Source of the DNA: Litomosoides sigmodontis | Lineage: Eukaryota > Nematoda > Chromadorea > Rhabditida > Onchocercidae | DNA length: 64,000 bases | Reading direction: 5' to 3' | Assembly (NCBI GenBank): GCA_963070105.1 | Contig: OY718803.1 | Location: 10,878,327-10,942,326 of the forward strand | Part shown: positions 50,201 to 62,400 of the stretch, one piece after another | Layout of the letters: every line of letters starts with the position of its first letter | Position numbering within the stretch: position 1 is the first letter of the stretch | Program-made: the position numbers and the translations under genes | The notes under the pieces: model-generated | Seen by the model: the letters and a program-made list of their open reading frames with translations, nothing else | What the model was told of the DNA's origin: nothing | The model's database searches: none

Positions 50201-53200
50201 TAATTTAATAATACTGAAAATCCGATAGTTATAATTTGCTCAACATTGATTTCAATAGCGGAATGGAAATTCGGACATTTGGAAATTTGATCATTTGCGG
50301 AGTACAAATTTTTCAATTTCCAGTGTTTGAGTTTTTGGCTGAGAGTACAGGCGAATGCTTTTAACTTACAGCCTTATTAAGATTTTGATATGTTTTCATA
50401 ATAAGTCAAATTGGAGTCTTATTTGTCTAACATTCCTGTCACATTGAAATTAGCTTGAAATCTCCTGCATTTCTCTTGCGGAATCTTTTCATTTACGGCG
50501 TAAATTAGTTGCATGAAATCCGGAATTTTGAAGTGAAATTCTTACTGACAAAAATTGAATGTTTCGTCTTTTATTTAGCAGATGGATATAGGAAAAAGTG
50601 AAGCGATCAACAGAAGGAGGAAGGAATGAGAAATTATTTCAAATCACTTTAACTTCAATTTTCTTTTGTTTGTCTTTTTTTTGTTCTAAAAAAACTCAAG
50701 GAGGCGAAATTGGAAGGAAATTTTAGTCGTACATTTTAGCACTCACTTGTCTTATTGTTTTCTTGGTATTTTAAAACTATTGAAATTTGCTATTCTGCTC
50801 CGTTCTGCTCTGATTTCGTATTGCTTCACCCTTTCCTTTCCTAATACATTCCCGAAAACTTCGTTCTTTCATTTTCCAATTCCATTTCCTTCTTCTCTCC
50901 CTATCACTCCCTCTTCTCTCTCTTCCTCTCTCTCTTCATTCGCTCTGTCTTTCATTCATTCTCTGTTAATCTTAATTGTGGAAAATGTTATTTTTTTCCA
51001 CTTTTATTCCGATGTGATTATTTTTTTCCCTCTTTCGTTGAATAATATATTTACATATTCGCACGGTAAATTGTTTGCTTTATTTTTAAACGAATTTTTT
51101 CAAATTTCCAATTTTTTATTCTTTGGTCATTTCATTAATTAGGGAGGTAACTAACAATGTTTATTTTATAACCTAAACAGATTAATTGTATTACTTTCAT
51201 CTGCGAGCAATGGGGAGTAATGATGATAGTCAGAAATGAAGCAATTAATTAAATTTTTTCAATTAGAAGATGGTGAAGTACAGGAGGAATAAACTTTGCA
51301 ACAAAAATGTCATCCGCACCGATTCATATTCTATAATGGAGCGTGGGAATTGAAAAGTGCATTACTGAAATAAATAGAAACCCATTTATGTATTACATGT
51401 TCATATTATATGAATGGGATAATTCATTATTGAAGTTTTATTAGATTTTATAATTTGTGATATTTATTGCTGAAATTTTGGATATCATTACATATCGGAA
51501 TTGGGTTGTCTGCTTCTCATATTGAATCGATACAATCTGAGAATGAATTTGGTAATGCAATTAGAAGTAATTTAATTCATATATCTTTGAAAAAGCAATG
51601 TTATTTCAATGCTCAGCTGAATAACAGCAATTGTTTGTTATGGTGAGCCAATTATGGCAATTTTTCTTTATAAAGTATTAGTATTAAACTAGAAGTAATT
51701 TTGTAAGTATTTCATCTGATTAATTAATGTCAGTCTGTCATTGGTTTGATTCGATTAGGAATAATTAGTAATCAAATAAATATTTGAATTCGTTGAAATC
51801 TTAAATGATAATAAGGAGGAAAATTGAGTGATACTCCTTGATATGCAATCAATCATTTCAACAAATTTCTATTTCTCCTCCGTCATTTCGTAAAAACGTT
51901 TTTCCGGTGGTTTGAATTGAGCGGAATTATTAAACTTATGAAATAAACGATTGTTATTTCGATTATTCCGTAAGACAGTCCTTAGGACATCTTTGTTAAG
52001 TTGTCAGTTAACTACCGGAAGTTGAATCATTCAGTCGATTCAGCTTGAAGGAAAGTAAATTTTGATTTGCTGGTGCTTCTTCCTTTGATTCCAGAAATCC
52101 GGTTTAATTCTTCAAATCTTTTGAAGCATTTTTCCTGATTCTGTATTCACTTATATTCGTAAAGGTAGCAATATTCGTGCTGTTCCATCATTTCTCTTCG
52201 TTTGTTTATCAAATGAAAGCAAAGAGAGAACGAAAAAGATAGGATGAGAAAAAGGAAGAAAGAGGGAGGGGAAAAGTTGAAGTAGATATTTGGAGTGGAA
52301 GTCGGGGAGTGGATTAAGAAGAATTCGAAGAGAGCATATAATTTCCGAAAAAATTTTTAAAAAACTTTAGTTTTTTTCTTATGAAAATGTTTTTATATGT
52401 TTTTTTATATCGAAATGTTTTAAATTTAAATTAAAAAAGAAAAAACTATTTTTACTGTAACTGAGAGTTGAAGAAAGGAAACACTCTTGATGTTACCAAA
52501 ATTTTTCTACGAAATTTTTTTAAAAAAAAAAAAATTATTTCAACGGATTTTACTTTCATTTGAATGTAAAAAATTTATTTCTTTTTTTTTTTTTAAGTTA
52601 GCCGCAGCAATTTTACAACAATCTCAACATGGACAAGCGATGAATGTTTTCTCCAATTTTCCATTCGCACCATCGCAGTCATCGTCCACTATTGCTGATA
52701 GGAGCAATTTCATCACAACTGAAAATGGTCAACGACGTATGGATTTATCAGCTAACAGACAGAGGACAACAAGTACGGTGACACCCGTTACCACTGATAT
52801 TACACTTGGTGGTGGTGGTGGTGAATGCTTGAAACAAAAAATACTACTACCACCACCGCCACCACCACCGCCACCACCGCCACCACCACTGTCACAGCTA
52901 CCATCATCGTTATCATCGCCAGTACCATCACCATCATCAATGTCATCTTTATCACTGTCATCATTTTCAAAACATATTCCATCAGCAGCATCATCAACAT
53001 CATCAACATCAACATCAACAACAACAACAACAACAACAGTAACAACAACAACAACAGCAATAGCAACAACAACAGAAACAGCAGCGGCAACATCAACACC
53101 AAATGTGCAACAAAAATTTTCAGAAATTGTTAGTGAACGGAATCTTCAAACGGTATTTTTTTCCGTAAATTTTAATAGGAAATTTGAAAGTATTGCTGTA

Positions 53201-53565
53201 AGAGGAAAAAAAGTAGCATTCTAAATGAGTCATTCCATTCAGTTTTTTTTGCAATCGTTTGCTTTTGTACTCTAACACTAATTTAAATTGTATTAAAAAT
53301 TGTATTTAAAATGCAATGTTAAATGTCCGATATCAAATTTCTTTTTTTCCTCTTTCCAAAATATCGATCCGTTTTTTAGTTGCTATTGTAGCAGATTGTA
53401 TACAACTTTTCTTACAGGCTACGCAAAATAATTGGCCTGGTGAAAGTGGTTGGATGGAAAGTAAGAAGGAAGAAGGTGCAATGAAAAGTGGCCTGGATGA
53501 GGAAAGCAACGCGGAAGGAGAACCTATTTGGGTTATGAGGTATGAATACGATACGTACAGTATGC

Positions 53566-53658
<93 letters not shown>

Positions 53659-56600
53659 TGTTAGCAAAAGTAATAAAATTCATTTTGTTGTAGAGATTCA
53701 TACATGAAGAGGATTCAACGAGAAGGAAACCAAAGTGATGAACAAATTGAGGAAATGAATGAATGCTCTGAGAGTGAGTAATCAAAGTGTTAATTTGTTA
53801 ACTTTCAAACTTAATAATCTATTTGTGACACTACACTGATCACATTTCATCAATTCTTTTTCTTTCAATTAAATGCAATTTTATACTTTGAAAAAACATG
53901 GAAAGAAATGTACCATTTCTTTAGAAGTGGAACCAATTTCGGATGAAGTAATTAATGAAACGGAAAGCTTGCTGTCAAGAGATGAGCAAAGGGGCGAGGA
54001 TGGAATGCGAACGAAAAAAGACTCTAAAAAGGAAGGTTTGTTTTCTCTAATTAGTTTCAATTCTTTTTCTTCCTTTTGGCAAAATTCTGCAACAGCGGAA
54101 ACTGATTGAATTGATTAAATTTAGTGTGAAATAAATATGCTTAAAATGGTGATCTATTGGCTAAAGAATTTTCGATTTATTTTTTTGCTTTCTCTGTAAA
54201 GTTTTTTCCTGCATTATTTTCAAATTTTTTTGTTCTTATTCTGAGATTTTTAATTTTTTTTGCAAATTAAATTTTATTTGGTTTTTTGTCAATTTAGATG
54301 ATTTTATTGCAGTTATAGTGCATGAGCCAGCAGTACTCATTGAAGGCGTACTGTTTCGAGCCAGGTATTTAGGCTCAACACAGCTAATTTGTGAAGGAAG
54401 GCCAACTAAAGCAAGCCGTATGACGCAAGCGCAAGAAGCGGTTGCTCGAGTCAAAGTTAGCTAATTTTATCAGAACTAATTGTTTGATTGCATTTCTGCT
54501 TTCTCCTGCTCACCGGATATTATCCTACAGTAGTAATTGATACATTTTTTTTATTTTCATCTAACGTTTAATTTGTAAAGTTTCGAAAATTTATAAATAA
54601 AAATGTGCAAGTACTTTTTTCATGTTATTGCATATTTTATTTGATTTAATAAAGCTTGTATTTTGAGAAATTTTAGAAGTTTAGAATATGCAAATGTGAT
54701 GACATGTGTTATTTGAGTTTCTGTTGTTTAAGGCACCAGCAGGTGAAATTCAACCAAGCACAGACATTGACTTATTCATATCAACGGAGAAAATTATGGT
54801 GCTTAATACTGATCTTCAGGTTTGCTCATGCATATGTCTCCTCTACTGTGCTTTAAAATTTACATCAAGTATTTTATAAACTTAAATTAAATTAATTTAT
54901 AAGTTTTGAACTCAAAAAAATTGCCTTCTTATTGCCTATTCTTCTTAGTTTATGAGTGAATGAATACATTACGAATTATATTAAAAAAAATGGAAGATTG
55001 AAATTTTTGCCTGTCAATTGATGTTTCAATGTTTTCATTGCTAAATAATTCATTTGTTTAATTATTTCAGCGGATATCTGACACAGACGTTCGACAGGTA
55101 CCTTTCAACGATAATAATAATAGGAATAATTATTTGCGAATGAGTGTTTATTTCATTTTGCCTTTTTTTTTCGTGAAAATGAAATTCCTCTGCGGTCGTT
55201 TGCAAATGATAACGAACGCAGATGTGAAACTGTAGTATTACAGTAAAACTACTATCTGTATACCTTGCCAATCTTGGTATTTTTAAATTGCTAATATTAC
55301 ACACAGATGCAATATTAAAGCGAATTTTGTGTTTGCTTTAAACAAAATATGAATTGGAAAAATTTACGAAATTTAAATCTGGATAGTACCAATCAATCAC
55401 AATTGCATTCATTCACTTGTCACGAAAATTTAATCCTATTGATGTTTCTTTTTTTCATTATGTTTTTGCTGTTATTGAAATTACTTTTCTCTCTCTCTCT
55501 CTCTCTTTGTACGTCTTCTTTTTTTAATTATTATTTCTTTTTCAATTATTTATTGAGGTAAAATCTTTTAAGTATGCATAAGTAAAAGCATTATTTGATT
55601 AATTAATCTCTTCCATAATTTAGACTAGAAAGTTTTCTTCCTTTCAGGATATATTAATGGATTACGCGTTAAGGACAATATCTTATATTGCTGATATCGG
55701 TGACCTAGTTGTTCTCATGGCACGTCGAATGTCACAAACTTCTAAGGAAGATTTTTCCGTAAGGTATGAACGCTTAAGTGACGCTTAATTAATTATAGTA
55801 TTCTGAGAATAACGTAAAAATTTTTCTAAATTTAAAGGAAAGGCAAAATTCACAGCTGCTAGTGTGAAAGCTATGAGTCTTTCAATTTTTCGATTCAAAT
55901 TTTGGAGAAAATACAAATTTACCAAGGTGATATATTGGTTAGACAATTTATTTGTTTTTTTAAACATTCCATTTGCTGAATATTTTACAGGCGTACTTTT
56001 CCAATTCTCCCTCTCATTTCACTCTTTACTAAAATTTTATTAATTTGATTTAATAATTACATTTAATCAATTTCACCAACTTCACATATAAATTAAAGGG
56101 TAATGGAGGAGAGAAATGGAAAAAGGAAAGTTAAAGTTTGCCAAAATTACTAAAATTGATTAATTCTTACTGCGTGATTATTTTGAATTTTATCTAAATT
56201 TCAAACGATAATTGTAATTTAAAAATGAAATTTTAAAGAGTAACTAACACATTTGTGCAATAAAACTATTTTACTTGCAGCACGCCTCGTGTGATATGCC
56301 ACGTTTTTGAATCGGATGAAGCCTCATTTATTGCCCAGTCGATTGGACAGGCCTTCCAGGTTGCTTACGTGGAATTTCTTCGAGCAAATGGTATCGATGA
56401 TCCGTCGTATTTGCGTGAAATCGATTATCAGGTTTTACCTCCCTTCTTTTGCTCCCTGAACTCTACGACTTTTAAACTAAATTTTTCTTATCATCAAACT
56501 GGAAAAACGTCATAAAATTATCAAAATTTTTTTTACAAAATCCTAAAATATTAATTAAAATAGGGCAGTAATGTTTTAATTTTACTTTATTTTTATGCAA

Positions 56601-58034
56601 TTCGTGTGTGTGTGTTTTTTTTTGCATTTTGAATTTGTCAGCTAATAAAATTCAATAAATTTTGAATTTAATTTTATAAGTGATATATGCTCTGTTTTGC
56701 TGTTATGATGATCATGGGATTTAAATTATATTTGTCTAATGTTAATTATGCTTCCAATAATGAAGGGCTGTTTAAACAGGAAGTATTGAGTTCACAAGAA
56801 TTAATGGGCGATGAATTGGAGATGTTTGCGAAGAAGGAAACCCAAAAAGATATTGTTGTGCCGAAGAAAGCTGGTGAACCGTTAGGCGTTGCGGTTGTTG
56901 AATCCGGTTGGGGTTCGATGCTACCAACGGTTGTCATTGCTAATCTACAACCGAACGGTGCTGCTTGTCGATGCAATCATTTAAATATCGGTGATCAGGT
57001 GCGTAATCTTTTTTATTTAGAAAACACAAATATCCCTTAAAAGCACAAATGACAAGTTTATTCTTCTGTGGCAGGAAAGAAAGAATTTGGGAAGTGAAAA
57101 TTCGAAAAGAAAAAGGAAGATTTGCATTTCAATTTCATTATTCCCCTTTTAGATAATTGCAATTAACGGTATATCATTGGTGGGCCTTCCGCTGGCTTCA
57201 GCGCAGCAAAATATTAAGGTTAGTAAATTTAATTTAATTTAATTTATCCATCCTTTGTTTATTTTATAATTTAGTAAATTATTCGGTTTATTAACTTATT
57301 TCCTACTGTTGTTGCTATTGTTCCTGCTTTGATGAGAAACTGTGTGATCTTTACAGGCAACAAGAAGTTGTACAGCTGTAAAACTAACGGTTGTTTCGAT
57401 GCCACCGGTTGTTGAAGTTAGAATTCGACGACCTGATACTAAATATCAATTGGGTTTTAGTGTGCAAAATGGAGTGGTAAAAATTGCTACTAAATTTTGT
57501 TTTATTTTACTATCAAATTATTCTTTAGCATTTCATTATATGTAACAGTTATTGCTGTTTGCTTAAAATTTTGAAATAGAAGATGAAATTTCCAAAAAAA
57601 ATTGAACAATATTCTCTATATGCAAAGACTATTTAATTTAGAAAATTAAAGCAAGCACGAGCTGTCTCACGTAGCACTATTGTATGCAATTTGTGGACAA
57701 GTTTTTAGATGTAATTATGCTTATTTGTGATATAGTTTTTCAAACATTTTTTTTTGTGAAATTATTGATCCATTGATTACGTTCAACTTTTAATGTTGTG
57801 TTAAAAATTGTGGATTTTTAGATTTGTAGCTTATTACGTGGTGGTATAGCGGAACGTGGCGGAATTCGTGTTGGCCATCGAATTATAGAAATTAATTCAC
57901 AAAGTGCTGTTGCAGTGCCGCATGAGCGAATTGTTAATATGTTAGCGTCGGCGATCGGTGAGATTCACATGAAGACAATGCCCACATCAATGTTTCGTCT
58001 TCTCACTGGACAGGAAGTGCCAAATTATATTTGA
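33435..58034 (+). CDS. lin-10: LIN-10 / Mint (X11, APBA) PTB-PDZ scaffold protein
   Basis: The 21-exon model is 33435-33573, 43462-43928, 44969-45118, 46307-46421, 46623-46684, 46897-47292, 48114-48233, 49542-50015, 52598-53152, 53418-53539, 53694-53773, 53925-54035, 54298-54455, 54733-54819, 55071-55097, 55648-55763, 56281-56431, 56780-56998, 57153-57218, 57357-57476, 57822-58034. All junctions are GT/AG and in phase (1315 residues). Exon 1 is set by its ATG after an in-frame TAA and by phase fit; if it is wrong, translation could start at 43485. The N-terminal half is low complexity (poly-Q, poly-A, 13-Pro run, Ser/Thr). EPIWVMR near residue 865 resembles the CASK-binding motif. A PTB domain (about 930-1100; [38 protein letters not shown]) is followed by PDZ1 ([14 protein letters not shown]) and PDZ2 ([10 protein letters not shown]). 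The end VPNYI matches the Mint PxYI tail. It should act as a membrane-trafficking scaffold with LIN-2/LIN-7 in neurons and epithelia. Confidence 0.95.
33810..34403 (-). pseudogene. Antisense ORF pair interrupted by one in-frame TGA, nested in lin-10 intron 1
   Basis: Two minus-strand open frames, 34403-34107 (98 codons) and 34079-33810 (89 codons), lie in the same reading frame. One TGA at 34109-34107 separates them, and nine further open codons lead to the second Met. The frame is therefore open for about 198 codons apart from that stop, unusual for such AT-rich DNA. An AATAAA (TTTATT at 33792-33797) follows the final TAA by about 12 bases. No family is recognised. The composition looks protein-like (for example [10 protein letters not shown], and [11 protein letters not shown] in the second part). 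A perfect GTAAGT donor lies inside the second ORF after SGH, so part could be an exon of a spliced gene. Alternatives are a decayed single-exon gene, a sequencing error at the TGA, or chance. Confidence 0.3.
36235..36269. repeat. (TTG)n trinucleotide repeat
   Basis: About twelve TTG units in lin-10 intron 1. The poly-Gln frame on the opposite strand is an artefact of the repeat. Confidence 0.95.
41138..41197. repeat. (CA)n microsatellite, 60 bp
   Basis: A pure CA run in lin-10 intron 1, flanked by GA-rich sequence on the left (about 40955-41105). Confidence 0.98.
42456..42517. repeat. Interrupted (GT)n tract
   Basis: GT repeats interrupted by TATG and CCC, within lin-10 intron 1 about 950 bases before exon 2. 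Confidence 0.95.
42758..42783. repeat. Perfect 11-bp inverted repeat, 4-nt loop
   Basis: CGCTACGTACA and TGTACGTAGCG flank the loop TGCG. It immediately follows a GT-rich segment and is followed by a T run (GCGGATTTTTTTTT). This is terminator-like in shape, but no bacterial context is expected in this genome. Confidence 0.85.
45588..45670. repeat. Short imperfect tandem repeat in lin-10 intron 3
   Basis: A unit of about 30 bases containing CTTAGAG and TTACGGTGTA occurs at 45588-45620 and 45621-45649. A decayed partial third unit follows to about 45670. Confidence 0.75.
48640..48900. repeat. Degenerate repeat-rich segment in lin-10 intron 7
   Basis: This segment is less AT-rich than the rest of the intron. 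It contains related pieces at about 48661-48705 and 48815-48880 that share GGAATACC and AATAGTAGTGGTAGT. A reversed GGTATTC piece lies near 48761. It could be a worn repeat or a minisatellite remnant. Confidence 0.4.
53573..53657. repeat. Compound (AT)n(GT)n microsatellite in lin-10 intron 10
   Basis: About 40 bases of AT followed by about 46 bases of GT fill over half of the 154-base intron 53540-53693. The repeat starts 34 bases after the donor and ends 36 bases before the exon at 53694. Confidence 0.98.
55071..55097 (+). other. lin-10: 27-nt in-frame microexon in the lin-10 PTB domain
   Basis: Nine codons (RISDTDVRQ) lie between a TTATTTCAG acceptor and a GTACCT donor, in phase 0 on both sides. 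Skipping it joins VLNTDLQ directly to [10 protein letters not shown], which matches the length of human APBA1 at this point (VLNADTQ-ETMMDHPLRT). It is therefore probably an alternatively spliced cassette. Confidence 0.7.
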
Positions 58035-59423
58035 ATGAACAAAAAAACCTTTTTTTTTTTGTTCCGTTTCAATTTTCAAAATTTTATTTAACTAATTCAT
58101 TCGCTGTTGCCAATTTCTATATGAAATGTTTGTTTTCAATTTTTTTCGCAATTTTGAAATCCGATTTCAATTACAAGGTGGAAGTTATGAAAGGATTTTT
58201 TTGAAATTCAATTTGCTTTCATTTTTGAAATACATGTAATGATTGTTTTGACGCATGAAGCTCGTTCACTTTACATTTTAATGCATCCATTACCCTACAA
58301 TACATTATTTTGTGAGCGTTTATTTTTTCTTCCTACTACATCTACCACTCTTGCATGAGTATATGAGAGAGAGAGAGAGCTTTATCACTGAAATCAGCCT
58401 GTTTTCTTCTTCTTCTTGTATTCAAGATAAGTCCAAAAAAATCTGTGCTATTTGTTTCTTACTCATTTCATCAATACCAACGGGAACACTCTACTTATTA
58501 TTACTCCAACACACTTCCTACAGGGATTTGAAATTGAGGATAAGTATGAATTTAACTTTGTTTAATCTACTTCACATTCTTCATTTTCTGTGATATAATA
58601 AAAGCGTTTTACTAGGTACGTCATACTGAATCCTGTCACCTACACCTCTATATGTGGTGTTAAGTTTATAGGACCATTATTTTCCGTTTTATGTTACGTT
58701 ATCACTATTGTGTTTTGATTTCTGTTTTTTTTTTTTTTTGTTTTACATATATGCCATATAAATATCACACAAAATGTATTGATAGAAATTTGGGACAACT
58801 TTATTTGAAACGTTATGTACATAAAATATATAATCAGGGTAATCAAGATTTTCATAGTTTTTTTAAAAAAAAAAGAAATTTCCAAAAATTGACACGATTT
58901 CTATAAATCATTTCACGCTGTTCACTGTAGTTGCATGGAAACATGGAAATAAAAAGGTTTTTTTCTGCTCCCAGAAGTATACACATGAAAACATCAAAAT
59001 GAAGATGGGACAAATTCCATCTAGAAACTGTAACAGCAGTTGGTTACCAGTCGAAGAAATTTTGCTGAAAATCGGACGAATTCAAGTCATATACACTGAA
59101 TCTGATAGACAAATGCATCCTAAACTTTGAGAATAATAAAAAAAAAAGCTCAATTCGGCATAGTATTACCTTTTTGTGTCAATTTTGAAATTCGAAAAAG
59201 CTATTATTGGATTTATTACTTTTTTGGATGGAAATTGACACCACACATTGGAGCAATCTACGCCTCACAGCATAATAATTTACAGTTTTAAAATGCTTCC
59301 AGCAAAATCTATAAGGAGAAATTGTCTACCATGAGGGGTGGGCCGTCTTTGTGATTTCGTTTTTTCTGTCTAAAAAGGTAAAATTACAATTTCAGTTGGA
59401 AATAAGCTAGAATTTGAAGTTAA
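58035..59423. other. Convergent intergenic region between lin-10 and the PCMTD-like gene
   Basis: No gene is supported. A lin-10 poly(A) signal candidate AATAAA is at 58597-58602, about 560 bases after the stop. For the minus-strand gene to the right, TTTATT at 59212-59217 reads as AATAAA about 210 bases after its stop. Short ORFs at 58312-58906 lack recognisable features. Confidence 0.5.
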
Positions 59424-62400
59424 TTAACAAAGGCATTTTATATACTCTTTGAGAGCACGATTTAATGGTAATTCCATTACTCTGCGTTCGAATAGAGCTG
59501 CAAATGCACAAATATCACTGAACTGTCGCCCACGTTCCTCAAGCCGTGCCTCTTCACGTTTCTTTTCCTCTTCTGTTTCCATCTGAAAATAAATTTCCAA
59601 CTTACGAAGAAGCAGCATTTTCGTCACAGAGATGCAAATGTCCAAGTTTTACAAGTTCAAATTTCTAGAAAATTCCGAAATGTTACCTTACAAGAAATGA
59701 TGTCTATTGAGATAAGAAATAAACAAACCTCATCTCCAGTATCACGTGTTGGACGGTACATAGATTCATCATCCATAGCATCATGATAATCATCACCACT
59801 TGATTCGCTTTCATCATCGTTTTCAGTGGATGCCTGAATGTGTAAAAAATAAATCATCTTCCACAAACGCAAGAAAACATGGAATCCTTTGCCAGTGCTT
59901 TGTCACATCAATGGTCCAGATATTAAAATATCATTAACTAATAAGAACGAAGAATAGACGTCATTTTTCCGATTGTTTGCCAGATAAAAAATACAGATGT
60001 TCAACAGGAATAAAATAGGGCTAATGGACAGTTCAGTAGAATTTGCCAAATTAAGAAGTACAAAAGAATCCGCCAATTTAAAAATTACCTGACCACCAAC
60101 TGCAACAGTCAGGCTTTCCGCTGCATGGCGAATAGCCAAATATAAATCATTTTCATCTCCAGGGCTCAAACGAGCGCATGGATCATTACTGCCGTCACCT
60201 TCCGGATTATTCTCTGGATCTCCGAGATCGTTTGAACTATTGACGCTATCATTAGCATCATCATCATCGTCGTCACTGCCATCATCATCATCATCATCAC
60301 CTTCATCATCGTTATCATCCGTCCTATCACTGTCACCATCATCATATTCATCATCATTATTATTAGCGTTCTCTTCCTCTTCCGTATTTACAACCAAATG
60401 AGGATTGTTTGATTGTAATTCACTATTTGTGGTTTGCAAAACCTTTGATCTATCAGAACTCTGCGAATTTCCAACTTCATTACTGGAGTCACATGTTCCC
60501 GTAGGTTCGTTTTCTGTTTTATTTTTGTATAATTTGTTATTTTTCCACTTTATTTCATTATCCTTTGGGTAAAGAGCTTCAGGAGGAGGAAAGTTTACCC
60601 TCTTTTTACTTTTTACCTCATTGCTCATTTTCAAATTTTGGATTTGATTCGGTCGATTGGTAGTTTTGCTCGAATCCTGTCCATCATCAGTCTGTCCACG
60701 TTCTCCATCATAATTAGAATAGGAAGAACTGGTACCTTCACCTTGAAGACTTGAGCGAACGATGCTCTTTTTGTGCTTCGAAATACTCGCCTCTTTTTTT
60801 CGCGAATCTTGTAGTTGCTCTACCAATTCTCTTCTCGAGTGACTCACTGATCCTTTCCTATTTTTTACTTCTCCTTCAATAAATTTCAAATTTTTTCCCT
60901 CATTTTTCGGATTAGCACTCTTTTCCAGTTCTGGTGTTCCCTGAGCTATGGCAATTACCACAGATTCCTTATCTGATTTACTATTATCTGCAAGATTTTG
61001 TTTTGGGATATTCTGCGCCCTGCAGTCACTTGTAAGATCAGTTTCCATTATTTCTTTATCTATACAACCACTGTCTTCGTCATTCCGTCGTTTGGCACTC
61101 AAACTGCTTTCACCTTCGTTTTCCGCACTGAAATTCATTGACAAATAAATTAAAATTCGACAATAAATATGCCAAAAATACCAAAACAGAGGGAGGATAT
61201 ATTTTATTTCTACCCAACAAATTTTTGTTTTTTGTTCGCTATCATCAAGAACATTCTATTTGCATCTGTCTTATTTAATATTTATTGAATTAATGATAAT
61301 ATTGAATCACTGAACCCGCTTCCAACAATCCGCACCTTTTAGATTTTATGCTTAAATAAACGAAACTACCTAAAAACACTCTTAATAAGATGGAATTTCA
61401 TAAACTTTCAGATGAATAGGGCATTTGGAAAATTTAAATCATCGAGAAAAGTTTTTTAATAAAATCTTCATACTATAGAAGCCGAAATTTCAAACTGATG
61501 AAATAAACTGATGTTGATAAGTTAGCTAAAGAAGTGTTACCATGTTTAAAATAGGTAAAAATTCCACTCCCAGTAACGGTAGCTCAAATGATTAGAGACC
61601 TATAAAGTACTCAGAATACCGGTGTAAAATCCGTCGCTAACCACAATAAACTTTTGAATAACATACAGTGACCGTTTCTTTGTGCGCCCAGTTGCTGAGG
61701 TACCATCGCTGTGTGATTCAGCAGCATCTACCGGTGCATCAGTAGGACCACTAGTAGTTGCGGATAATGAACCCGAACCACCGTATCTGCATTAGAAAGA
61801 ACTATATTTTCTAATTTCATAACACTATTGATATGGTCATGTAAAAAACAATTACGAATACATTGCCAAGTAATTTAATCAAATTCAAAAGCTAATGAGC
61901 AGGTAATTTGAGCACTGAATATGCAGTTAATAACTAGAATTATGGAACCTTTGAAGGTTTACACATTAATTCCTTTTCTCTAAATAGACCAACTCTAGCA
62001 CAAATTCTAGCAACCACTTAGAAACCAGGTAGTTTCTATGGTACACTGATGATACTACAATGATTTCTATAAAAGAAACAAACTCAGAATTTTCATCCCC
62101 GTTATCAATGTCAACATCACTGTTTTGATCATCTTCCGCTCCATCATCCCTTTCGTGTGCTTCCGTTTCAAGTGAACGACGTCTAAATAGTTTCCAACCG
62201 AAAATATCAAATAAACTGTGAGAAAGGTAAAATTCTTTTAAATCACTTTATGAACGTCTAAGTAATTTCAATTTAGAAATTCGAAATTTAAATCTAAGTT
62301 TATACTAGGCAACATCTGCTAGCTTAAACTCATGAAAATTATGTGCAAAATATAAAGAAATCTAAATCTAAACCTTCTCACAGCTCGGTTAGCAACATGT

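Noticed and set aside
52800..53133. Long Leu/Met-rich minus-strand frame and Asn/Thr-rich plus-strand frames.
   Set aside because: They are shadows of the repetitive Ser/Thr/Pro exon of lin-10 read in other frames.
53925..53925. An alternative start at 53873 for a separate short protein in front of the lin-10 exon.
   Set aside because: The acceptor TTTCTTTAG at 53924 and phase continuity with 53773 explain this exon. The upstream Met is intronic.
60166..60357. Met-rich minus-strand ORF.
   Set aside because: It is an out-of-frame shadow of the Asp-rich exon of the PCMTD-like gene.
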